64,000 nt of DNA from Sandarakinorhabdus sp. (GTDB taxonomy: Bacteria; Pseudomonadota; Alphaproteobacteria; Sphingomonadales; Sphingomonadaceae), in NCBI GenBank assembly GCA_020692215.1, contig JAIMKW010000003.1, positions 295,192-359,191 of the forward strand. Direction: 5' to 3'. The notes under the pieces were generated by a model, which saw only the letters and a program-made list of their open reading frames with translations, did not search any database and was not told the origin of the DNA. Numbering within the stretch: position 1 is the first letter of the stretch; the number at the start of each line of letters is the position of its first letter. A program made the position numbers and the translations under genes. Of the stretch, positions 7,713 through 15,869 are shown piece by piece.

Positions 7713-8195
7713 TCAACTGTTGTTACGCCTCCATTCCGGGGTGGTGCTGGTACTTCCAATCTGGCGGCGGACGAACCATAGAACGAGCAGCGGCACCACC
7801 AGCCACATCATCAACGGCGCAAGCCCGATGCCGAGCAAGGGTGTGACCGGCATTGCAGAGGTGTATCGCCAACTGAAAGCGCCATCGGTACGCGTCGCGA
7901 CGATTTCCACCGCGATTGTGATTGCCAGACCAACAACGACGAAACTGGCAATCTGCGGCGTCTTCGGGGCGAGAACCCAGTCTTGCGATCGGGCCACAGC
8001 CGCGACGATCCCAAAAGCGATCAGCATGATGACCGCGTCGCCCAGCGTTGCCGCCATGCAGATCTGGATGCCTCGGAGATGCGACATTTCCGAAGCACTG
8101 GCGTAAAGCCACATCTGGCCGAACTCCCACGGCAGGCTGAGCAACAGCGCGAAGATCGCGACGTTGAACGCGGGATGGTCGACCATCGCTTTCAC
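7713..8195 (-). CDS. Four-TM membrane protein coupled to the copper ATPase
   Basis: 160 residues from a GTG at 8195 that overlaps the stop of the P-type ATPase gene; an ATG at 8186 is the alternative. About four hydrophobic segments ([62 protein letters not shown]). I recognise no family motif. The overlap implies co-translation with the copper exporter, so a role in copper export or membrane insertion is possible but not shown. Confidence 0.7.
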   Translation of the reverse strand: MKAMVDHPAFNVAIFALLLSLPWEFGQMWLYASASEMSHLRGIQICMAATLGDAVIMLIAFGIVAAVARSQDWVLAPKTPQIASFVVVGLAITIAVEIVATRTDGAFSWRYTSAMPVTPLLGIGLAPLMMWLVVPLLVLWFVRRQIGSTSTTPEWRRNNS

Positions 8196-10570
8196 AGCTC
8201 GGCACTTCTGAGGCGCAGCGCGTTGGCGACGACCGATATCGACGACAGCGCCATGGCCGCAGCAGCGATCGCCGGCGAGAGCAACAGGCCGAACGAGGGA
8301 TAAAGGACCCCGGCAGCGACCGGAACGCCGATGGCGTTGTAGACGAAGGCAAGAAACAGGTTCTGGCGGATATTGCGCATGGTTGCGTGGCTGAGGCGAC
8401 GCGCACGAACGATGCCGTTGAGGTCGCCCTTGACCAGGGTCACGCCAGCGCTTTCGATCGCGACATCGGTGCCGGTGCCCATGGCAATTCCGACATCGGC
8501 GGCGGCGAGGGCAGGGGCGTCGTTGACGCCATCGCCGGCCATGGCGACGACACGGCCTTCGGCATTGAGCCTGGCAACCACCGCGCTCTTCGCATCGGGG
8601 AGGACGTCGGCCTCGACCTCATCCAGCCCAAGTCGCCGCGCCACGGCTTCGGCGGTGACGCGGTTGTCGCCGGTGACCATGATCACACGGATGCCCTCGG
8701 CCTTGAGTGCCGCCAGGGCGCTGGGCGTGGACTGTTTCACCGGATCGGCAACTGCGATCACGCCGGCGGCCTTGCCATCGACAGCGACAAGGATGGCTGT
8801 CGCACCTTCGCGGCGATGACGGTCGGCGGCTTCGCTCAGGGCGGTCGTATCGACACCGAGTTCTGAAAGATACGCTGGGTTGCCAATGGCGACACGGCGG
8901 CCAGCGACCGTGCCGATGACACCCTTGCCGGTCGGCGCATCGAACTCAGTTGCAGTTTCGACTGCAAGTTCGCGGGCGGCAGCTTCAGAGACGATCGCAG
9001 CCGCAAGCGGGTGCTGACTGGGCCGCTCGACAGCGGCAGCCAAGCGCAGCAGTTCCTCTTCGGTGATGCCGTTGAACGGCTCAATGGCGACGACCTTCGG
9101 TTTGCCTTCGGTGAGTGTGCCGGTCTTGTCGACCAGCAGCGTATCAACCTTCTCCATCCGTTCGAGAGCTTCCGCGTTTTTGACGAGGACGCCGGCCGCG
9201 GCACCGCGGCCGACACCAACCATGATCGACATCGGCGTGGCGAGCCCGAGCGCGCAAGGGCAAGCGATGATGAGCACGGTGACGGCGGCAACGAAGCCGA
9301 AGGTGAAGCGCGGCTCGGGACCAAAAGTCGCCCACACGATGAAGGCCAGCACAGCAACCGCGATCACGGCGGGCACGAACCAACCGGCGACCTGGTCAGC
9401 AAGCCGTTGGATTGGCGCGCGGCTGCGCTGGGCATCGGCGACCATCTGGACGATACGCGCCAGCATCGTGTCGCTGCCGACCTTGTCGGCGCGTATGGCG
9501 AGGGCGCCGGTCTGGTTGATGGTGCCGGCAATGACGGTATCGCCGACGCTCTTGGTTACAGGCATGGATTCGCCGGTGACCATCGATTCATCGATCGTCG
9601 AGTGTCCGTCGGTGACCGTGCCATCGACGGGCACGGCTTCACCCGGGCGAACGCGAAGGGTGTCGCCTGCGACGACCAGAGCGAGCGACACTTCTTCATC
9701 ACTGCCGTCAGGCTTCAGCCGCCGGGCGGTCTTTGGCGCGAGGTCGAGCAGCGCGCGAATGGCGCCACCGGTAGCCTCACGGGCGCGCAATTCGAGGAGC
9801 TGACCGAGCAGGACGAGCACCACAATGATGGCGGCGGCTTCAAAATAGACCGCGACCGCGCCATCCATGCGGCGGAAGGCCGGCGGGAACACTTCGGGCG
9901 CAACCGTGGCGACGACGCTATAGGCCCAAGCGACACCTGTCCCCATCGCAACCAGCGTGAACATGTTGAGGCTGCGGTTGACGATGGACCGCCAACCGCG
10001 CTCGAAGAATGGCCACCCCGCCCAGAGCACCACGGGTGTTGCGAGCAGCAATTGGATCCAGTTGGAAATCTGCGGCGCGACGAGATGACCGATGTCGAAC
10101 AGATGGCCCCCCATCTCGAGGATGAATACCGGGACGGTGAGGGCAAGCCCGATCCAGAAACGGCGCGTGAAGTCGGCAAGCTCGGGGTTCGGCGGTGTTT
10201 TGGCAGTCATCACCGCCGGTTCGAGTGCCATGCCGCAGATTGGGCAGGCGCCAGGCCCTACCTGTCGGATTTCCGGATGCATGGGGCAGGTGTAAATCGT
10301 GCCCTCGGGGATCGGCTCGTGCGCCTGCAATTCGGCGGGGGTCAGATATTTGGCTGGGTCGGCGATGAACTTCGTCCGGCAGCCGGCGGAGCAAAAATGG
10401 TAGGGATGACCGTCATGGTCGGCGCGATGCGCAGCGGTATGCAGGTCAACCGACATGCCACAGACCGGGTCCTTCACAGTTGTCCCAATGGCATCCCCTT
10501 TGCCGCTGCCGCAGCAGGCATGGGCCTTCGTATCGGTTTGGCTGAAGTGTGTGTTCTGGTGGTCGGCCAT
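8192..10570 (-). CDS. copA: Copper-exporting P-type ATPase
   Basis: 792 residues. In order: a histidine/cysteine-rich start, a YHS domain ([11 protein letters not shown], about 32-76), a heavy-metal-binding domain (YTCPMHPEI, then [12 protein letters not shown], about 92-119), then the P1B ATPase with TGES at 332-335, the membrane metal site CPC at 437-439 and the phosphorylated DKTGT at 481-485. This layout fits Cu(I)/Ag(I) exporters of the inner membrane. It is divergent from a CueR-like regulator across a dyad operator and overlaps the next membrane-protein gene. Confidence 0.93.
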   Translation of the reverse strand: MADHQNTHFSQTDTKAHACCGSGKGDAIGTTVKDPVCGMSVDLHTAAHRADHDGHPYHFCSAGCRTKFIADPAKYLTPAELQAHEPIPEGTIYTCPMHPEIRQVGPGACPICGMALEPAVMTAKTPPNPELADFTRRFWIGLALTVPVFILEMGGHLFDIGHLVAPQISNWIQLLLATPVVLWAGWPFFERGWRSIVNRSLNMFTLVAMGTGVAWAYSVVATVAPEVFPPAFRRMDGAVAVYFEAAAIIVVLVLLGQLLELRAREATGGAIRALLDLAPKTARRLKPDGSDEEVSLALVVAGDTLRVRPGEAVPVDGTVTDGHSTIDESMVTGESMPVTKSVGDTVIAGTINQTGALAIRADKVGSDTMLARIVQMVADAQRSRAPIQRLADQVAGWFVPAVIAVAVLAFIVWATFGPEPRFTFGFVAAVTVLIIACPCALGLATPMSIMVGVGRGAAAGVLVKNAEALERMEKVDTLLVDKTGTLTEGKPKVVAIEPFNGITEEELLRLAAAVERPSQHPLAAAIVSEAAARELAVETATEFDAPTGKGVIGTVAGRRVAIGNPAYLSELGVDTTALSEAADRHRREGATAILVAVDGKAAGVIAVADPVKQSTPSALAALKAEGIRVIMVTGDNRVTAEAVARRLGLDEVEADVLPDAKSAVVARLNAEGRVVAMAGDGVNDAPALAAADVGIAMGTGTDVAIESAGVTLVKGDLNGIVRARRLSHATMRNIRQNLFLAFVYNAIGVPVAAGVLYPSFGLLLSPAIAAAAMALSSISVVANALRLRSAEL

Positions 10571-10614
10571 AGCCTGCGTCCTTGTAATTCAAGCGTCGCG
10601 GCGCAATGTCGGGG

Positions 10615-10629
10615 TTGACATCGTGTCAA
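10615..10629. promoter_or_regulatory. CueR-type operator between copper ATPase and its regulator
   Basis: Perfect dyad TTGACA-TCG-TGTCAA in the 75-bp divergent intergenic region. Read toward the ATPase, its TTGACA could be the -35 element of a MerR-type promoter. Binding by the adjacent MerR-family protein is inferred. Confidence 0.6.
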
Positions 10630-10645
10630 GGTCAAGAGGTATTTC

Positions 10646-11041
10646 ATGAACATCGGAGAGGCAGCCGCCGCGGCGGGTCTCAGCCCGCGGATGGTGCGCC
10701 ACTATGAAAAGATCGGGCTGACGCCAAAGGCGCTGCGGACGGATTCGCAGTACCGGGATTACTCGACCAATGATGTGCATCGATTGCGATTCATCGCCCG
10801 GGCCCGCGACCTCGGCTTTCCGATCGATGAAATCGGCGAGTTGCTGGCGCTCTGGAGCGACCAGACGCGTGCAAGCGCCGACGTCAAAGCGCTGGCGACG
10901 GCTAGAATCGCCGACCTGCAGGAGCGCGAAAGGGCGTTGTATGCGATGCGGCGTTCGCTCGAGCACCTTGTTGCGACGTGCAGCGGCGACGATCGACCCG
11001 ACTGTCCGATAATCGAAGAACTCGCCGGCAGCGTCGGGTGA
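10646..11041 (+). CDS. cueR: Cu(I)-responsive MerR-family regulator (CueR-like)
   Basis: 131 residues. MerR HTH at the N-terminus (MNIGEAAAAAGLSPRMVRHYEKIGL), a long dimerisation helix, and a C-terminal loop with two cysteines in ATCSGDDRPDCPIIEEL, eight residues apart. That CX7C loop is the Cu(I)/Ag(I) site of CueR and HmrR proteins. It is divergent from the copper ATPase and expected to switch it on when cytoplasmic copper rises. Confidence 0.88.
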   Translation: MNIGEAAAAAGLSPRMVRHYEKIGLTPKALRTDSQYRDYSTNDVHRLRFIARARDLGFPIDEIGELLALWSDQTRASADVKALATARIADLQERERALYAMRRSLEHLVATCSGDDRPDCPIIEELAGSVG

Positions 11042-11141
11042 GCCGCGGGGTTTTTCGTCGGTCCTCTAAGCGTCGCTGCCCCCAAGCAGTCAGCTTTGGC
11101 GCCATCGGACCCGTGTGTACGAGCTCGATGTGCCATGGCCA

Positions 11142-11606
11142 CTACTGCGCCTTCTTGCCGTTTCGCTTCAGCCACGACTGGAAGCTTGCGACTTCCTTTT
11201 CCTGCATCGTGACGACCTTCTGCGCCATGGTGCGGACGTCCTTGTCGGAGGCCTGCGCCACGGCGATCTTCGACATGGCAATCGCGCCGCGATGATGTTC
11301 GATCATCTGGCGGATCCAGGTTTCCGACGCGTCGGCGCCGACGACCATCATCTTGTGGTGCATCGCCATGCCGACCTCGGCGTAGGGATTGGCGGGCGTA
11401 TTCTTCATCATCTCGCCCATTCCACCCATCTTTGAATGGTCCATGCCTTCCGTCTTTTTATGGTCCATGGCGGGCGTCGATGCGCCCGGGGTGGCCATCG
11501 CATCGTGGTTCATGCCCTGCATCTTGCTGTGATCAACAGGCGGCGGCGTTTGAGCGGCGATCGGGGCTGCGACGAGCAAAGCTGCAAGCGTCATATATTT
11601 GTGCAT
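11142..11606 (-). CDS. DUF305 exported metal-binding protein
   Basis: 154 residues with a signal peptide (MHKYMTLAALLVAAPIAAQ). A methionine/histidine-rich linker (DHSKMQGMNHDAM, DHKKTEGMDHSKMGGMGEMM) precedes a DUF305 four-helix domain with HHKMMVVG and WIRQMIEHHRGAIAMS. DUF305/CopM proteins bind copper in the periplasm. It sits between the ATPase regulator and copD on the same strand as copCD. Periplasmic copper sequestration is the likely role. Confidence 0.85.
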   Translation of the reverse strand: MHKYMTLAALLVAAPIAAQTPPPVDHSKMQGMNHDAMATPGASTPAMDHKKTEGMDHSKMGGMGEMMKNTPANPYAEVGMAMHHKMMVVGADASETWIRQMIEHHRGAIAMSKIAVAQASDKDVRTMAQKVVTMQEKEVASFQSWLKRNGKKAQ

Positions 11607-11691
11607 TGGAACACCTTTCCGTGTGTCTGCTAGTGGGCGATACGCAAAGCGCGCTATCAGCCCTCAGAACAAAGCGGGTCAGGCACACAGC

Positions 11692-12594
11692 CTACAACGA
11701 TGCTGGAGGCACCAGCGTTCCTAGCCAGGCAACGATTGCCAGCACCGAAGCAGCAAGTCCGGCTTCGATTGCGATCGACCGGCGCAGTGCCCGGAGGGCC
11801 CCTGACGGCACCGCGCCAGCTACCAGGTCGCGCGACAAGGCCGGGGTGAGGCGGAAGCGGTTCATTGCCGCCAGCCCGAGCATGACCGTAAACAGCGCCA
11901 GCTTGATAGCCAGCAACTGGACGTACGGATCGCCGCCAAGCAGGCCGATCCCCTCTGGACCGACAAGAATCCATGTGTTGATCGAGCCGGTGATGATCAG
12001 CAGCGCCACGAAAACGGTCCCGGCATTCGAAAAGCCATCGAGTGCATGGTGCATCGAAATGAAGTTGGCCGATGTCAGCCGCGAGGCATTGCGCGCCACC
12101 ATCAAGCCCAGCGCTACCAGCGCGCCGATCCAGGCCCCCGCGGCCAGAAGGTGGACAATGTCGGCGACGAGTTGAACCATCCCCTTCGTCGCTTCGCCGG
12201 CGGCGCCATGCCCTGTCCAGGCCAGCGACGCCAACGCCGCGGCAGCAAAAGCGACTTTTGCTACCCCAACAACGGGACTTCGCACGAAGGCCAGCGCAGC
12301 AATCGTTGCCAACGCCACCATTCGCACCAGCCATGCAACTCCCATTGGCGTTTCGAACACCATTGCCGCAATCGAGTCGCGATCGACGTTAGTGATCGCA
12401 ACCCCGGACATCGTTGCGGTCATCGCAAGCATGCCGGCAACTGATAGCAGCGCCGCGACCAGCGTCAGCGAAAGCAACTGGCTTCCTGATGGTCCGCTGG
12501 CTTTATCCCGCTTTCCGTACAACGCGAACAGCGGCCACCCGAACAGCACCATCAGATGGGCGTAAAGCGCAAACCTGATGGCGATCGCTAGCAC
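11692..12594 (-). CDS. copD: Copper resistance membrane protein CopD
   Basis: 300 residues with about eight transmembrane segments. Membrane histidines typical of the CopD family are visible, for instance LAWTGHGAAGE, ADIVHLLAAGAWIGAL and MHHALDGFS. It directly follows copC with one base between the start and the copC stop, the usual copCD order. CopD moves copper, or accepts it from CopC, across the inner membrane. Confidence 0.9.
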   Translation of the reverse strand: MLAIAIRFALYAHLMVLFGWPLFALYGKRDKASGPSGSQLLSLTLVAALLSVAGMLAMTATMSGVAITNVDRDSIAAMVFETPMGVAWLVRMVALATIAALAFVRSPVVGVAKVAFAAAALASLAWTGHGAAGEATKGMVQLVADIVHLLAAGAWIGALVALGLMVARNASRLTSANFISMHHALDGFSNAGTVFVALLIITGSINTWILVGPEGIGLLGGDPYVQLLAIKLALFTVMLGLAAMNRFRLTPALSRDLVAGAVPSGALRALRRSIAIEAGLAASVLAIVAWLGTLVPPASL

Positions 12595-12595
12595 G

Positions 12596-12979
12596 CTATT
12601 TCACGGTGAAGGGGAAGCTGCCTTCCATGCGGTGGGCGTCGGCGCCAGCGGCAAACCACTTCAGCTCATAGCTGCCGCTGGGGAGCGCACGCTTCATCAG
12701 CAGCGTCAGCGTCTTGCCATCGGAACCCAGTGCCGTGGTGAAGCCGGTCATCTTCATCGGCTGATGATCGGTCATGCCGGGCATACCGGTCATTGTCAGC
12801 TCGGCACCCGAAAATTTGGACATCAGCTTCTCGTTGAAAACGAGCACGATTTTGCCCGGCTTGTCGACAGTGGCGTTTGCAGCCGGGGTCGATGACACAA
12901 GCTTGGTATGGGCGAGTGCAGCGGTGCCGAGCCCGGTGATCATGACGGCGGCAAGAACGGCGCGGAAAGCAGACTTCAT
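12596..12979 (-). CDS. copC: Periplasmic copper-binding protein CopC
   Basis: 127 residues from MKSAFRAVLAAVMITG; an upstream start at 13006 lacks a signal sequence of the right shape. The signal peptide ends at ALA, leaving mature HTKLVSSTPAANATVDKPG with the N-terminal histidine that binds Cu(II). Other ligands include MPGMTDHQPMKM and DAHRMEGSFPF. A CopC Ig-like fold is expected. It is co-transcribed with copD. Confidence 0.92.
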   Translation of the reverse strand: MKSAFRAVLAAVMITGLGTAALAHTKLVSSTPAANATVDKPGKIVLVFNEKLMSKFSGAELTMTGMPGMTDHQPMKMTGFTTALGSDGKTLTLLMKRALPSGSYELKWFAAGADAHRMEGSFPFTVK

Positions 12980-13100
12980 CGGTAACTCCTTGATGGACCC
13001 AAGCACATACGCAGCCGGCTTCCTTGCCCCTCAAGGAATGTTGTTGAGGGCTGGGCGAGGCGCGTGCGTAATGTGGTTTGGACTTAAGAAGGAACCTCTC

Positions 13101-13379
13101 ATGGACGACCTCGATCGGGCGTTGCAGCAGCTACGGAACCTGCCAGTACCAATAAGGTTGGCGGCGCTGGAAAGCGATGTCCTGATGCAGATCGATTCCG
13201 AACGCAGCGCTTCGGCCTTGACGGCCGCACCGGCACTCAGTCTTGCCGCCGTTCTGGCACTGGGAATCGGTATTGGCGCGGCGGTATTGCCGGGCGGTTC
13301 GGCTCAGGCAGCGCAGCCCTCGCCTTTTTCCGCCGGGGCAGATCTTGCACCCTCGACCCTGCTTGCGAATCTCGGATGA
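13101..13379 (+). CDS. Short single-TM protein in the position of anti-sigma factor CnrY
   Basis: 92 residues. A short cytoplasmic head (MDDLDRALQQLRNLPVPIRL), one transmembrane helix (ALSLAAVLALGIGIGAAVL), and a small periplasmic tail. It overlaps the next gene by ATGA, and the following genes are a CnrX-like sensor and an ECF sigma factor, the same order as cnrYXH in cobalt/nickel resistance. A membrane anti-sigma role follows from size, topology and order; sequence alone would not identify it. Confidence 0.65.
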   Translation: MDDLDRALQQLRNLPVPIRLAALESDVLMQIDSERSASALTAAPALSLAAVLALGIGIGAAVLPGGSAQAAQPSPFSAGADLAPSTLLANLG

Positions 13380-13816
13380 ACAATTTCAGGCGGTTTGCAA
13401 TCGTCGCGCTGGTGGCTTTCGTCGCAGCGCTCGGCGGCGTGTTTGTCGGCCGCGCGCTCGTCACGCGGCTTTCTCCACCTGAAACCGAGCTGCACGCCAT
13501 TCTGCACGACAAGCTCGAACTCGATGCCGCGCAGCGTGCGCAGATCGAGGGACTTGAACAGCAGTTTGCAGTCAGGAAACGCGCCCTCGAGCAGCAAATG
13601 CGATCAGACAACGCGCGCCTGGCCGAAGCGATCACAGCGGAACATGGCTATGGTCCCGGAGTGCAGGCAGCGGTCGATCGTTCGCACGAGGTCATGGGCG
13701 AGCTTCAGAAGGAGACGCTGCAGCATGTCTTCCGGCTGCGCAGTGTCCTACGGCCCGACCAGGCGCGAAAGTTCGATGAGGCTGCGGTCAAGGCGCTGAC
13801 AGCCCCGAAGGAGTGA
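13376..13816 (+). CDS. Periplasmic heavy-metal sensor, CnrX-like
   Basis: 146 residues. N-terminal membrane anchor (FAIVALVAFVAALGGVFVGRAL), then a helical periplasmic domain with LHAILHDKLELDAAQRAQIEGLEQQF and a conserved RSHEVMGELQ...HVFRLRSVLRPDQ segment, matching the Metal_resist/CnrX family. It begins inside the stop of the anti-sigma-like gene and its stop overlaps the sigma-factor start (TGATG), so all three are coupled. It should sense metal in the periplasm and release the sigma factor. Confidence 0.8.
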   Translation: MNNFRRFAIVALVAFVAALGGVFVGRALVTRLSPPETELHAILHDKLELDAAQRAQIEGLEQQFAVRKRALEQQMRSDNARLAEAITAEHGYGPGVQAAVDRSHEVMGELQKETLQHVFRLRSVLRPDQARKFDEAAVKALTAPKE

Positions 13817-14409
13817 TGCGCCAGAGTGCCCCGACGATGCTGCTCACCGGTTGCACCGATGGCGAGCTCGCGGCGCTGGCGCTGACAGGTCGCCAGGCGG
13901 CGTATGGCGAGTTGATGCAGCGATACCGCGAGCCGGTGTTCCGTCTTGTTCGCAGCCATATTGGCGACGCTGACGAGGCCCTCGATGTTGTTCAGGAGAC
14001 GTTCGTTGCGGCGTTTGCATCGATCGGACGCTATGACAGCAGCCGACCGTTTCGGCACTGGATCAACCGCATTGCGCTGAACAAGTGCCGCGATTGGGGG
14101 CGTCGGCGCGCAGTCCGGCGCCTGTTTCGGTTTGCGCTGCCGCTGGACTCGGCGAGCGAGATTGCCGATACGACGGTTACCGGCGAAGCAGTAATTGATG
14201 ATACCCGCGCGCTGGCGCGCGCGACCAAGGCAATTGCATCACTTCCGTCGAACCTGAAGGAGCCTCTCATTCTGACCGCGGTGGACGGTCTTTCGCAGGC
14301 TGAAGCCGCGACCCTGCTCGGCATCAGCGAGAAGGCTGTCGAAGTCCGGATCTATCGCGCCCGCAAGGCACTGGGAGAGATGCTGGCTGCCGGTAGGCGT
14401 GAGGGGTGA
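13816..14409 (+). CDS. ECF sigma factor, CnrH-like
   Basis: 197 residues from the ATG at 13816. Region 2 is seen as YGELMQRYREPVFRLVRSHIGDADEALDVVQETFVAAF and RPFRHWINRIALNKCRDWGRRR; region 4 as LPSNLKEPLILTAVDGLSQAEAATLLGISEKAVEVRIYRARKALG. It lies in a three-gene unit with an anti-sigma-like and a sensor gene. It probably drives itself and the downstream aminotransferase / copA / copB genes in response to periplasmic metal. Confidence 0.88.
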   Translation: MRQSAPTMLLTGCTDGELAALALTGRQAAYGELMQRYREPVFRLVRSHIGDADEALDVVQETFVAAFASIGRYDSSRPFRHWINRIALNKCRDWGRRRAVRRLFRFALPLDSASEIADTTVTGEAVIDDTRALARATKAIASLPSNLKEPLILTAVDGLSQAEAATLLGISEKAVEVRIYRARKALGEMLAAGRREG

Positions 14410-14527
14410 CCATGTCGCGTGCGTAAAAGTCTGCGAGATCAGCGATACCATGGGGGTCTATGAGGATGAGCAGGAGTTGCGCGCCGGAACGTAAGTCTTT
14501 GACACGTGAGTCACGAGGTGTCGGCCC

Positions 14528-15790
14528 ATGCGCATGACCCGTCGTGAAATGGTAGTGGCCGCGAGCGCGCTGGCCGTGTCACCCGGCTCGGCCGTTGCAG
14601 CGCAGACCAAGGGCAGTCCGGCACCCGATGATGAAAAGGCTTGGGGCGCTATTGCTCGCCAGTATCCGGTGACTCGACAAGTCGCCCAACTCGAAAACGC
14701 CTATTGGGGCAGCATGGCCCTGCCGGTGGCCGCAGCCCACCGCGAGAACATCGCCCGGTTGAACCGCGACAATAGCTGGTATGCACGACGTGCGATGGTT
14801 GCTGATCAGCGACATGCCCTCGAACGCGCCGCCGAGGCCATGGGCGTCCTCCCGGAAGAGATCGGGCTTTGCCGAAACGCTGCGGAAGGGCTGTCAGCGC
14901 TGATCGGACAGTTTCGGGACGTCGGTGCCGGTGACCGGATTCTGTTCTCCGACACAGACTATGAAACCACGCAAGGCGCCATGCGCACCTTGGCGGCCGC
15001 CAGGGGCGCAGAGGCGGTAAAGATCAACCTGCCGCGGCAGATGACACGAGACAGTCTGATCGAAACCTATCGCGACGCCATTGCACGGACACCGCGGCTG
15101 AGGCTGGTCCTTCTGACCCATATGAGCCATCGGCACGGGCTTGTGTTGCCCGTGCGAGACATTGTCGAGATCGCCCGCAGCCGTGGCGCTGAAGTCATCG
15201 TGGATTGCGCGCAAAGTTTTTACCAGGTGCCGTTCAAAATCCCCGATTTCGGTGCCGACTTCGTCGGCATGAACTTCCACAAATGGGTTGGGGCCCCTCT
15301 CGGTGCTGCTGCAATCTGGATCCGTCGCGGGCGTACCAATGCCATCGCGCCCGCACCTGCACTGCCTGATGCGCCGGCTGATTCCGTTCAGGGCCGTATC
15401 CATCAAGGCACTGTGGACTATTCGGCACAGTTGACGATCCCGGCTGCCCTCGATTTCCAGAAGACAATCGATGGCGCGGCCAAACTGGCCCGTCTCCAAT
15501 ATCTGCGCGACCGTTGGGTGCGCCAGGTGCGGGGGCATGCAGGCATCGAGATCCTGCTGCCTGATGATCGCGAGCTTTATGGCGCCACAACATCGTTTCG
15601 CTTGTCTGGACGGACTAACGTCGAGGCAAACATTGCGATTACCGATCAGCTTCTGGAACGCTTTGGCATTATGACCGTGTATCGCGCGGGGTTGGCTGAC
15701 GGCGTCTGTGTGCGCGCAACGCCCTCCTTGTTCACGACCGTCGATGAAGTCGACCGTTTGGCCAAGGCGCTTCTGACGATGGCAGGTTGA
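14528..15790 (+). CDS. Tat-exported class V aminotransferase-like PLP enzyme
   Basis: 420 residues. The Tat signal MTRREMVVAASALAVSPGSAVAA is followed by a fold-type I PLP domain: LENAYWGSMALP, the aspartate of VDCAQSFYQVPF (D226) that contacts the pyridine nitrogen, and the Schiff-base lysine of NFHKW (K252). The family includes cysteine desulfurases and isopenicillin-N-epimerase-like proteins. An exported PLP enzyme just upstream of multicopper oxidase copA is unusual. Substrate unknown; sulfur chemistry or modification of a periplasmic copper ligand are guesses. Confidence 0.82.
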   Translation: MRMTRREMVVAASALAVSPGSAVAAQTKGSPAPDDEKAWGAIARQYPVTRQVAQLENAYWGSMALPVAAAHRENIARLNRDNSWYARRAMVADQRHALERAAEAMGVLPEEIGLCRNAAEGLSALIGQFRDVGAGDRILFSDTDYETTQGAMRTLAAARGAEAVKINLPRQMTRDSLIETYRDAIARTPRLRLVLLTHMSHRHGLVLPVRDIVEIARSRGAEVIVDCAQSFYQVPFKIPDFGADFVGMNFHKWVGAPLGAAAIWIRRGRTNAIAPAPALPDAPADSVQGRIHQGTVDYSAQLTIPAALDFQKTIDGAAKLARLQYLRDRWVRQVRGHAGIEILLPDDRELYGATTSFRLSGRTNVEANIAITDQLLERFGIMTVYRAGLADGVCVRATPSLFTTVDEVDRLAKALLTMAG

Positions 15791-15869
15791 CGCATGTCCG
15801 GTCATTGTTTGAGGGGCAATGCAATGCGCCGCGTATGCCCGGTTGAAGGCTGACTTCGTAAGGACTGGA

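Noticed and set aside
9011..10618. Long plus-strand open frame (535 codons) opposite the copper ATPase
   Set aside because: Antisense shadow of a clear P-type ATPase in high-GC DNA; the translation is D/G/R-rich without any fold motif.
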